From positions 372,001 to 436,000 of the forward strand of contig NZ_RQEY01000010.1 in the NCBI RefSeq assembly GCF_004770105.1: DNA of 64,000 bases, in the 5' to 3' direction. How positions within the stretch are numbered: position 1 is the first letter of the stretch; every line of letters starts with the position of its first letter. The notes below the pieces were generated by a model that worked only from the letters and a program-made list of their open reading frames with translations, did no database searches and was not told the origin of the DNA. Shown piece by piece: positions 56,816 to 64,000 of this stretch. Source of the DNA: Leptospira andrefontaineae. GTDB lineage: Bacteria; Spirochaetota; Leptospiria; Leptospirales; Leptospiraceae. Position numbers and translations under genes: made by a program.

Positions 56816-57208
56816 ATGCAAGAAAACAGAAATTTTTTAATAGGTCAATTAGCGGAGAAGGTAGGTGTTTCAACGGATACTGTTCGTTATTATGAAAAAG
56901 AAGGACTGATCCGCTCTCATAGGCATACAAATAATTATAGGATCTATTCTGAATCAGATCTTAAAAAGTTGGGTTTTATCTCAGATGCTCAAGGCTCGGG
57001 ATTTACTCTTAGAGAGATAAAGGAACTTTTATCCTTAATAGACGAAGGAAGAAGAGATTGTTCCGATTACGAAAGTGTTGCCAAACAAAAAATAAATGAG
57101 ATCGATTCCAAGATCAGAGTTTTGGAAGAATATAAGAATTCTTTAAAGTCTTCTCTGGAATGTTGCAGTCCCGAAACAAAAGAATGTAAAAGCCTGCCAT
57201 CTTTTTAG
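56816..57208 (+). CDS. MerR-family metal-responsive regulator (ZntR/MerR-like)
   Basis: A 130-residue regulator: winged helix-turn-helix ('IGQLAEKVGVSTDTVRYYEK', 'NYRIYSESDLKKLGFI'), dimerisation helix, and metal-loop Cys at 82, 116, 117 and 124. Cys82, the Cys116-Cys117 pair and Cys124 correspond closely to the zinc/lead/cadmium/mercury-sensing MerR members (e.g. ZntR 79/114/115/124). It is divergent from the Cys-rich membrane protein, with the MerR-type promoter between them, so it probably represses and activates that gene and itself. Confidence 0.92.
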   Translation: MQENRNFLIGQLAEKVGVSTDTVRYYEKEGLIRSHRHTNNYRIYSESDLKKLGFISDAQGSGFTLREIKELLSLIDEGRRDCSDYESVAKQKINEIDSKIRVLEEYKNSLKSSLECCSPETKECKSLPSF

Positions 57209-57221
57209 ATCAGCTACATAG

Positions 57222-57236
57222 TTTAGAATGATTCCT
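57222..57236. promoter_or_regulatory. Weak PerR/Fur-like half-conserved site
   Basis: TTTAGAATGATTCCTG resembles the dps operator core TTAGAATnATTCTAA with two to three mismatches in the right arm, between merR and the lipoprotein gene. Could be chance. Confidence 0.25.
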
Positions 57237-57328
57237 GATAAGAAAAATAATTTACTAAGCTCGAATTTTTTGATTCAATAGAAATTTATTTCTATCTCGA
57301 TTGTTATTTTAGATTACGGAGAAAAACG

Positions 57329-57892
57329 ATGCTCTCTCGAATTTGCATTTCTTTTGTCATCTTTTCCATAATTATTGCATGTGATAAAGCAGATCCAATT
57401 GCTTTAGACGCTTCCAAATCACTACCAGGCTTAGCGGTAGATCTTAGTTTTTCTCAGATTATTTTCAGTACGCCACAATCACACCAAGGGACCTCTGATT
57501 ATTGGCATTGCTCACTTTCTACCAACTGCCAAAACATATATAGCCTGAACCTAAACCAAGCGGATACTGTAACAGTCACAGTGAATTCAGTTACTGGTGA
57601 CTCGGTTGTGCGACTGGCTTTATTTTCTGGTTCTACCTTAAATGGAACGAACTTGATTAACGGAGCTACAACCGACAGAGAATGTGGAGGACAGAACGTA
57701 AGCGATACAATTGCGATTTCTATCCCAAGTGCAGGACCTTATTCTTTAGCAGTAGGAAGAGACTGGGGAAATAGCGCAGACGCTAGCGGAACCTACGTGC
57801 TCACTCTTTCCTCCGCCTTGGTCAGTATGTCCGAATTTGCAAAAATATCTTCGAATACTCCGACTCAATCTTCCGGTTATAGTTGTCCTTAA
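57329..57892 (+). CDS. Lipoprotein with PPC-like domain, hypothetical
   Basis: A 187-residue lipoprotein (lipobox IIAC, Cys18). Residues about 55-165 resemble a pre-peptidase C-terminal-like beta domain ('DTVTVTVNSVTGDSVVRLAL', 'IPSAGPYSLAVGRDWG', 'SGTYVLTLSS'), with 'WHCSLSTNCQ' and 'RECGG' Cys that may pair. It was probably exported and surface or periplasm located. It shares fold features with the lipoprotein at 40436-41425. Isolated gene, convergent with the DUF3095 gene (1-base gap). Function unknown. Confidence 0.65.
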   Translation: MLSRICISFVIFSIIIACDKADPIALDASKSLPGLAVDLSFSQIIFSTPQSHQGTSDYWHCSLSTNCQNIYSLNLNQADTVTVTVNSVTGDSVVRLALFSGSTLNGTNLINGATTDRECGGQNVSDTIAISIPSAGPYSLAVGRDWGNSADASGTYVLTLSSALVSMSEFAKISSNTPTQSSGYSCP

Positions 57893-57893
57893 A

Positions 57894-59090
57894 TTACGCT
57901 GCGACAGCTTGCAATTTTTTCTTCAACACTGTAGCAGCCAAAGCATAACCACCGCCTGCTCCGTCTATAAAATGCACTTCTCGCTCTGTTCCTGCATGTA
58001 AAAGACAAGTCATTAAGGCCCTATCTGAGATATGAATTCCGAAATGTAATTTGCCCGCCTTCTCCGCTTCCTCCAAGCTGGACTCTAATTTTTTTCGATC
58101 GATAGTATCCGTTGCAAATACCATTTTGAAGGTTCCGTCGAATTTTCTAAAATCGGAAGAGATGATCTGATAGTTTTTCAATTTGTTTAGTTTATAATGA
58201 AATGCTTTTAAAGGTAGATTCCAGCGAATCGCAAGTTCAGCACCATACGTCTCGAACTTGATCTTCCAAAGATATAATTTTTTTAATATACTATTTCCTT
58301 TGGAAGAAGCCATCGCCTCCTTATTCAGAACGGAAGAAGAATGTTCTATTATCAAATTTTCCTCCCGCAATGGATGATATTCCCTTTCAGAACCATATAA
58401 AGAATCGATTAAGGACAATAGACCGGAAAGGGTTTTTGCTGCTTCTGAATCGGAATCCGAATTGATCTTTACGATGAGTGCGACCATTTCACCTTTCGGA
58501 CTCTGTATATCCTTCCATCTACAAGTAAAACCGGAAAAATCAGCGCGAATATTTGGAATATAAGAATTATCTGTTAGATACTTGGAGTTAGGCTCCTTGA
58601 TCTTGATCTCCGCATATGCCACACCGGTTCCGCCTAAAACAGCCTGAGTATAATGTTTAGAGATCCTAAGTTTGGCCATAGTCAGACTATAACCTGCTTC
58701 ATAAATTGCGGAGACAGGCACAAATCCGATCCGGAGATCTAGTTTAAAGTAGTCTCGCACAAATTCTCTTGTATCCGCAAGGATATCCTGGATCTCATTT
58801 AATCGTGACCCTGGAAGTAAGATGGTCACTCCATCTCCCCCAAAGAAGAATGGAAACTCCATATCCTTAAGAAGATTTGTAATCCCCATTAAGGTCAGCC
58901 CCCCAGCCATATTCACATCCTTATATCTGCCTTCTAAAATCGCTTCAGTCGACTTTACTATGTCCGTAACGATCACAATCCAATCATCCGGGACCTTTCT
59001 ATAATGTTTGCTATCAGTAACTTCTGAAAATTGGGAAATCTCAGGAAGATCCTTATAAAAGTTTGTGGTAGAATGTGAGAGGATATTCAT
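57894..59090 (-). CDS. DUF3095 protein (nucleotide-cyclase-like fold)
   Basis: A 398-residue cytoplasmic protein. 'WIVIVTDIVKSTEAILEGRY' followed by 'FPFFFGGDGVTILLPGS' resembles the metal-binding and catalytic strands of class III adenylate cyclases, a relation noted for DUF3095 proteins, whose activity is not established. The C-terminus has 'HFGIHISDRALMTCLLHAG' and 'HFIDGAGGGYALAATVLK', family-typical. I use the ATG at 59090; a longer frame reaches 59135. It is divergent from the proline dehydrogenase gene, sharing a short promoter region. Confidence 0.85.
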   Translation of the reverse strand: MNILSHSTTNFYKDLPEISQFSEVTDSKHYRKVPDDWIVIVTDIVKSTEAILEGRYKDVNMAGGLTLMGITNLLKDMEFPFFFGGDGVTILLPGSRLNEIQDILADTREFVRDYFKLDLRIGFVPVSAIYEAGYSLTMAKLRISKHYTQAVLGGTGVAYAEIKIKEPNSKYLTDNSYIPNIRADFSGFTCRWKDIQSPKGEMVALIVKINSDSDSEAAKTLSGLLSLIDSLYGSEREYHPLREENLIIEHSSSVLNKEAMASSKGNSILKKLYLWKIKFETYGAELAIRWNLPLKAFHYKLNKLKNYQIISSDFRKFDGTFKMVFATDTIDRKKLESSLEEAEKAGKLHFGIHISDRALMTCLLHAGTEREVHFIDGAGGGYALAATVLKKKLQAVAA

Positions 59091-59203
59091 CGAGTGGCCT
59101 ACCGAACTTTGACTGTCTTTCCGCGCAAAAGGCAATGCTTTTTTCCAACTCGTAATATTTGATTTGGGAATAGTGGATGCAAAAGCTTTTCATAAAGGTT
59201 CGC

Positions 59204-60625
59204 ATGGCAAAACCGCTGGAATCGGAACAAAATAGAATGAAGGCTACAGAAGAAAGCGAATCCAGAATAATTACTTCTTTCTCAGATCTACAAGAAAGGA
59301 TCTTGGAAAAAGGTAAGGAATTATTTCGTTTAAGTGATTCCTTTGAAGATGGTTTTTTTAGCACATACAGATTATTCTCCAAAAGTCTTTTGTTTTTGGA
59401 AAACCGCCCACTTTTAAAACTACAGGCGTTCAGATTTGCCGATCTATTCCCTAGCCTAAGTTCTCTTTCATCTATCTCCCGTTATATCCGGATCTATTTT
59501 GTTGAAACTCCAACAGAACTTCCTAAATGGATCTTGTTATTTCTTTCCGTATTTCTATCCAATCGACTCAGTTCCGCATTTGTAGCATTAGGCGCTAAGA
59601 TAGGGATCCAACTCACTGCAAAATTTTTTATTTTAGGCAGGACCTACGGTTCTGATCGTAAAAAGATCTTAAGCAGATACAAAAATGGGATCTGCTCCAC
59701 AATAGACATATTGGGAGAAGCTGTGCTCTCCGAAAAAGAAGCGGAACGTTATACCTCAGAATATCTAGTTTTATTGGAAGAAATTTCCAAGGATAAAGAA
59801 CTTTTCGAAATACGTAACTCCAAATTTCCAGGAGAGCCTACCGGGAACGTTTCAGTAAAATGTTCTTCTTTGTATTCTCAATTAGATCCTCTTGCACATG
59901 AATCTTCCGTAACTCATCTAATAGAGAAGTTAAGGCCAATCCTTAAATCTGCTGTTTCTAAAAATATTTTTATCAATCTGGATATGGAGCAGTATGAGAC
60001 CAAGGATATCATTATGGACACTGCATTCCGGATCTTTGCAGATCCTGAATTCCAAGACTATCCTCATTTCGGGATCGTGGTCCAAGCATATCTCAAAACT
60101 TCTCAAAAAGATCTGCAAAAGGTAATCGAATATTCTAAAAAACGAAAGTATCCTCTGACTGTTCGTTTGGTAAAAGGCGCTTATTGGGAATATGAAATGA
60201 CCCAGGCTGCCCAGAAAGGATGGGAGCCCCCGGTTTTTCTCATTAAATCCGACACGGATAGAAATTATGAAGAATGTTCAGTGCTCTTACTCAAGTCTTA
60301 CCCTCATATTCGACCTGCATTCGGTTCTCATAATATTAGAAGTCTTTCTTCCGCATTTGTAAGAGCTGCCGAGAATTCAGTCCCGGAAAATTTTTTCGAA
60401 GTACAGATGTTATATGGAATGGGCAATTCCTATAAGCAAGCAATTCGAAGTTTAGGAATTTCAGTGAGAGAATATTCTCCAATCGGCGAAGTAATCCCTG
60501 GTATGGCCTACTTAGTAAGAAGGTTACTCGAAAATTCCACCAACGAAGGCTTTCTGAAAAACATCAATGCGAATAGTAAAGATAGGGAGCGATTATTGTA
60601 TTTGGAGAATCCAAAATTAAAATGA
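59204..60625 (+). CDS. Proline dehydrogenase (PRODH)
   Basis: A 473-residue FAD enzyme with the PRODH barrel motifs 'FINLDMEQYETKDII', 'VVQAYLKTS', 'TVRLVKGAYWEYEMTQA', 'AFGSHNIRSL', 'EVQMLYGMG' and the C-terminal 'YSPIGEVIPGMAYLVRRLLE', as in the PRODH part of PutA. It oxidises proline to pyrroline-5-carboxylate, feeding electrons to quinone. The ATG at 59204 has AAAGG before it; an ATG at 59177 is possible. The stop overlaps the start of the P5C dehydrogenase gene (ATGA), so the two PutA halves are separate but coupled. Confidence 0.93.
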   Translation: MAKPLESEQNRMKATEESESRIITSFSDLQERILEKGKELFRLSDSFEDGFFSTYRLFSKSLLFLENRPLLKLQAFRFADLFPSLSSLSSISRYIRIYFVETPTELPKWILLFLSVFLSNRLSSAFVALGAKIGIQLTAKFFILGRTYGSDRKKILSRYKNGICSTIDILGEAVLSEKEAERYTSEYLVLLEEISKDKELFEIRNSKFPGEPTGNVSVKCSSLYSQLDPLAHESSVTHLIEKLRPILKSAVSKNIFINLDMEQYETKDIIMDTAFRIFADPEFQDYPHFGIVVQAYLKTSQKDLQKVIEYSKKRKYPLTVRLVKGAYWEYEMTQAAQKGWEPPVFLIKSDTDRNYEECSVLLLKSYPHIRPAFGSHNIRSLSSAFVRAAENSVPENFFEVQMLYGMGNSYKQAIRSLGISVREYSPIGEVIPGMAYLVRRLLENSTNEGFLKNINANSKDRERLLYLENPKLK

Positions 60626-62202
60626 ACTATCATCATAATTCCAATTTTCAAAATGAAACCCTAAGAGATTTTTCGAGAGAAGAAGAAAGATCCATTTTAA
60701 ACAAAGGATTTGTTTCTATCCGAAAAGAATTTCCAATACAAGTGTATCCTATTATCTCCGGAAAAACAAAAAAATCTTCTTTGATTGTTCCGACTCAAAA
60801 TCCGGCAAATACATCGGAAAAAATCGCAGATATACATTATGCTTCCATAAAGGATGCGGAAGAAGCAACAAAATACTCAGTCCAATTTTTTGAAACTTGG
60901 AAAAGCACGAAGCCAGATATCAGAATTGGATTCTTAAAAAAAGCGGCAAACATTCTACGCTCACAAAAAGCAGAGCTGACCGCATTGATATCTTTAGAAG
61001 TAGGAAAAGGGATCAAGGACATAGATGCGGAAATAGCAGAGGCAATCGATTTCTGTGAATTTTATGCGAAAGAAGCAGAGAATATTTTTCAACCCAGAAA
61101 AAGAGACCTATTGGGAGAAGAGAATATTTATACATATATACCAAGAGGAGTCACCTTGGTAGTAGCTCCCTGGAACTTTCCCTTAGCAATCCTTTGTGGA
61201 ATGACGGTGGCTCCTTTAGTCGCCGGAAATCCAGTCATCATGAAACCCGCAGAACAATCTTCTGCAATTGCATTCAAACTTTTTAATATATTAATAGAAG
61301 CCGGCATTCCTTCATCTGCACTTCATTTTTTACCCGGAAAAGGAGAAGAGATCGGGGCTTATTTAGTAAAACATCCTGAAATCCATACGATCAATTTTAC
61401 GGGCTCCAGAGCAGTCGGATTAGGAATGATCAGAGAGGCAGCTTCTCAAAATCTAAAATTTGTGAAAAAAGTAGTCGCTGAGATGGGAGGCAAAAATGCT
61501 TTGATCGTGGACGAAGACGCGGACCTGGATGAGGCAGTGATAGCATCCATACAATCCGCATTCGGATTCCAAGGACAAAAATGCAGCGCACTTTCTCGTA
61601 TTATACTTTTGGAATCTAAATATGATACTTTCAAAAATAGATTTATAGATGCTCTACAATCTTTGAAACCAGGATTACCGGAAGATCCATCCGTAAAAGT
61701 TGGCCCGGTAATAGATTCTGAATCGAAAACAAGATTGGATGGAATCGCTTCGCAGTTTACCTCTAAAATCCTAAGCAAACTTAAAATAGAAGAAGGCCAA
61801 AAACATTCAGGCCATTTCGTAGAACCTATCGTTTTTGAAAGTGAGGACCCTAGTTCTCCTTTAGGGCAAACGGAATTTTTTGGACCTTACGTTACCTTAT
61901 TCAAAGCTAAAAATTTTGAAGACGCAATGAAAATAGCGAATAACGTAGACTATGCTCTCACCGGAGGAATCTTCTCCAGAAATCCAAAGAATATACAATA
62001 CGCGAAAGAAAAATTCGAAGTTGGGAACTTATATATTAATAGAGGCATCACTGGAGCTGTAGTAGATAGACAACCATTCGGCGGTTATAAACTTTCAGGG
62101 GTGGGAGCAAAGGCAGGCGGCCCTGATTATCTAAAACAATTTTTGGAACCAATTAGCATCACTGAGAATACGATGCGCAGAGGGTTTATTCCGGAAACTT
62201 AG
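60622..62202 (+). CDS. L-glutamate gamma-semialdehyde dehydrogenase (P5CDH)
   Basis: A 526-residue aldehyde dehydrogenase of the PutA/RocA type: 'VVAPWNFPLAI', 'INFTGSRAVG' NAD site, catalytic Glu in 'VVAEMGGKNALIVDEDADL', catalytic Cys in 'FGFQGQKCSALSR', 'EFFGPYVTLFKAKNFEDA', and the PutA-like end 'QPFGGYKLSGVGAKAGGPDY' and 'ITENTMRRGF'. It converts the PRODH product to glutamate. A 4-base ATGA overlap with the PRODH gene implies coupled translation and possibly an enzyme complex for channelling. Confidence 0.95.
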   Translation: MNYHHNSNFQNETLRDFSREEERSILNKGFVSIRKEFPIQVYPIISGKTKKSSLIVPTQNPANTSEKIADIHYASIKDAEEATKYSVQFFETWKSTKPDIRIGFLKKAANILRSQKAELTALISLEVGKGIKDIDAEIAEAIDFCEFYAKEAENIFQPRKRDLLGEENIYTYIPRGVTLVVAPWNFPLAILCGMTVAPLVAGNPVIMKPAEQSSAIAFKLFNILIEAGIPSSALHFLPGKGEEIGAYLVKHPEIHTINFTGSRAVGLGMIREAASQNLKFVKKVVAEMGGKNALIVDEDADLDEAVIASIQSAFGFQGQKCSALSRIILLESKYDTFKNRFIDALQSLKPGLPEDPSVKVGPVIDSESKTRLDGIASQFTSKILSKLKIEEGQKHSGHFVEPIVFESEDPSSPLGQTEFFGPYVTLFKAKNFEDAMKIANNVDYALTGGIFSRNPKNIQYAKEKFEVGNLYINRGITGAVVDRQPFGGYKLSGVGAKAGGPDYLKQFLEPISITENTMRRGFIPET

Positions 62203-62269
62203 GAACTTCTTCTTTTTTTCTTGATTCTATTAATAAGATACCCTCCAATTAGGACCCTCGGATCCGAAC

Positions 62270-63025
62270 ATGAAGATCGTCTTATTACACGGAATGTGGT
62301 CCAGACCAGACACTCTGGACTCAGTTAGAAAAGTATTAGAACAAAAAGGCCACGAGGTTTTCGCACCTACATTACCATTCCATGTATTGAACAAACCACC
62401 TGATCCCGAATTAGGAAAGTATAGACTCGTTGATTATGTTGAATTTATAAAAAAAGAAATTCTAAACAAAGGCTGGGACAAACCTACATTGATCGGTCAC
62501 TCCATGGGAGGTTGGTTGGCACAAGCATTAGCAGCCGAAGGTTTTGCATCCAGGATCGTATTGTTTGCACCGGCTGCCCCCTTTGGAATTTTTCCATTAG
62601 GACCTTCTCCTTTATATACTTTGTTGGAAGTTCCGTTTCGCTGGAAATTTTGGGCGAAACCTTTCAAGCCCACTTATCGTGGAGCCAATTTTGGGTTATT
62701 CAATCGAATTCCCAAAGATAAAAGAAAAGAATATTATGATTCTTTAAATTATGAATCCGGCAGAGCACTTTTCGAACTTGCCTTTTGGTTTTTCGACCCT
62801 CTCAAAGGAAGCAAAATCCCGGCGGAAAAAGTAAATTGCCCGGTCCTAGTTTTAGCCGGGGAGAAGGATAGGATTATACCGATCCGTGTCACAAAGGCTG
62901 TCGCGAGAAGATACGAAAATTCAGAGTTTGTTGCACTACCCAATCATGCCCATTGGCTCACAGACGAACCTGGAAAAGAGAAAATTTTTGAGATCATGTT
63001 CGATTGGCTGAAACAAAACAGCTAA
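62270..63025 (+). CDS. Alpha/beta hydrolase
   Basis: A 251-residue hydrolase beginning 'MKIVLLHGMWSRPDTL', with nucleophile elbow 'GHSMGGWLAQALA' (Ser near 81), an acidic residue near 'LAGEKDRIIPI' and His in 'NHAHWLTDEPG'. The cap region (about 105-170) is Trp/Phe-rich. Esterase or lipase-like activity on a small ester or lipid is likely; the substrate is unknown. It follows the P5CDH gene by 67 bases on the same strand. Confidence 0.88.
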   Translation: MKIVLLHGMWSRPDTLDSVRKVLEQKGHEVFAPTLPFHVLNKPPDPELGKYRLVDYVEFIKKEILNKGWDKPTLIGHSMGGWLAQALAAEGFASRIVLFAPAAPFGIFPLGPSPLYTLLEVPFRWKFWAKPFKPTYRGANFGLFNRIPKDKRKEYYDSLNYESGRALFELAFWFFDPLKGSKIPAEKVNCPVLVLAGEKDRIIPIRVTKAVARRYENSEFVALPNHAHWLTDEPGKEKIFEIMFDWLKQNS

Positions 63026-63088
63026 AATGCTCAAAAAAACCAATCACCAACCGTTATTAATAAGAAATACATATACGGAGAAATATTA

Positions 63089-63823
63089 ATGAAAGAAGAG
63101 ATCGGAACATTCGTAAAATCTGCAGTCAAAAGTTCCGCAAAAATATTTTTACTTTCTTCCATAGCGCTCTTTCTTGGATTTATTTTTAATCTGTTTCTAT
63201 TAGCATTCTGTTTTCCTGAAATGAAAAGTATTGCTTCCAGCCTGGGACCGATGCCTATCGCAAGAGCCGGAGGAATAGGAGCAATACTTGCATTAATCGT
63301 AATAGTCCTAGAGTTATGGCCTATCGTTCTTTTAGTGATCGGGTTTGCATTTGTATTCCCTTTCCTTTATTTTCTCGGGATCAAAAAATACCTCTTAGGA
63401 AGAGAATTAGGAAATCTTGTCTCGGAGAACAAAACATGGTTCACTGATAATGTTTCCAAAACACTTTCCGAAATGATCAAAAAAAGAGTTGGGTCGGAAA
63501 AGATCGATAACTGGGGCAAGTTCATCTCTTCTAAACTGAAAGATCTTCCTACTTTTTTACAAGAGAAGGAAAACTGGCCGAAGGTTCTTCGTTTCATTTT
63601 ACAAACCTTTTTAAAAAAGATCCGAATCGCTGAATTCGCAGAAGAAGTAGCAGCCGCTTACGAACAAAAAGGGACACAAGACATTTCGGTCTTAGAAGAA
63701 ATTATAAAAACAAGCCTGAACAAGGCAATAGATAAACAAATGGAACCTTCTCCTCCATTATTTTTCTATATAGTATTCGGAGCAAATTTCGGAATCTTTT
63801 TACTAGTTAAAATCTTAGTATAA
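63089..63823 (+). CDS. Membrane protein, hypothetical (244 aa)
   Basis: Three to four hydrophobic segments (about 17-42, 61-105 as a long double span, and a C-terminal helix 222-242) flank a charged cytoplasmic region of about 110 residues ('TLSEMIKKRVGSEKIDNWGK' onward). A GGAG ribosome site precedes the ATG. No family recognised. It follows the hydrolase gene on the same strand by 63 bases. Confidence 0.65.
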   Translation: MKEEIGTFVKSAVKSSAKIFLLSSIALFLGFIFNLFLLAFCFPEMKSIASSLGPMPIARAGGIGAILALIVIVLELWPIVLLVIGFAFVFPFLYFLGIKKYLLGRELGNLVSENKTWFTDNVSKTLSEMIKKRVGSEKIDNWGKFISSKLKDLPTFLQEKENWPKVLRFILQTFLKKIRIAEFAEEVAAAYEQKGTQDISVLEEIIKTSLNKAIDKQMEPSPPLFFYIVFGANFGIFLLVKILV

Positions 63824-63893
63824 AAAATGGAATACATCGTAACGAACTTCGAGATTGAACGAATCATTGTTTGAACTTTCTCGGATTTCGTTT

Positions 63894-64000
63894 ATGAAAA
63901 AACCAAAACTTCTCCTTCTATCCTTCCTTCTTTCCTGCTGTAGCAGTTATGAAGAAATGGATATGGGGGAAGATAGAGCCTTTCAGAAACTCAAAGAATC
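63894..64000 (+). CDS. Lipoprotein, 5' part only
   Basis: A frame from ATG 63894 to the window edge (35 codons) begins MKKPKLLLLSFLLSCCSSYE: a short basic start, hydrophobic stretch and a double-Cys lipobox LSCC typical of spirochaete lipoproteins. The rest lies outside the window and no family can be assigned. Confidence 0.7.
   Translation, partial: MKKPKLLLLSFLLSCCSSYEEMDMGEDRAFQKLKE

Overview
The window looks like a chromosomal segment of a Leptospira species; this is inferred from content, without a database search. Signs are a moderately AT-rich base composition (by eye about 40% GC), many lipoproteins with loose spirochaete lipoboxes, a small lipoprotein like the Leptospira-restricted TIGR04452 family, several 7TMR-DISM signalling proteins, and tRNA genes not linked to rRNA genes. 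Gene density is high on both strands. I see no insertion sequence transposase, prophage, CRISPR array or rRNA.

Layout: 1-5500 holds nusB/ribH, a lipoprotein, a GxxExxY nuclease-like gene framed by long imperfect inverted repeats, a two-domain amidase lipoprotein and a membrane-bound AraC regulator. 5700-13030 holds a di-haem lipoprotein, dps with a PerR-like operator, a sugar aminotransferase and lon. 13200-25760 holds tandem pectinacetylesterase-like lipoproteins, a macrodomain protein, a thiopurine methyltransferase-like protein, a chemotaxis receptor, an alcohol dehydrogenase, a thioesterase, MAPEG and GST. 25760-32800 is a signalling block: a SpoIIE-type phosphatase and two paralogous histidine kinases.

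32936-37404 is a tightly packed five-gene operon: lactonase-like beta-propeller, acyl-CoA dehydrogenase, APH-like kinase, DUF6285 protein, histidine phosphatase. The middle three match the LvaC/LvaA/LvaB set that phosphorylates 4-hydroxyacyl-CoA and eliminates the phosphate, so I read the operon as a gamma-lactone/4-hydroxy-acid catabolic system, with a divergent Crp-like regulator beside it. This is the best candidate for an incompletely described system; the GxxExxY cassette is second.

37500-50750 holds an acyltransferase, a zeta-toxin-like kinase with a small overlapping partner, a response regulator convergent with a 7TMR-DISM histidine kinase, tRNA-Ile(GAT) and tRNA-Ala(TGC), a PQQ sugar dehydrogenase, a PaiB-like protein and an unusual fusion of a flavin oxidoreductase with a membrane polyferredoxin. 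50780-57210 is a metal-resistance region: a small Cys-rich exported protein, a TolC-like channel and a CzcA/CusA pump without an adjacent adaptor gene, then a divergent MerR regulator and MerT/MerC-like membrane protein sharing a MerR-type promoter. 57300-64000 holds a DUF3095 protein, proline catabolism split into PRODH and P5CDH with a 4-base overlap, a hydrolase, a membrane protein and the start of another lipoprotein.
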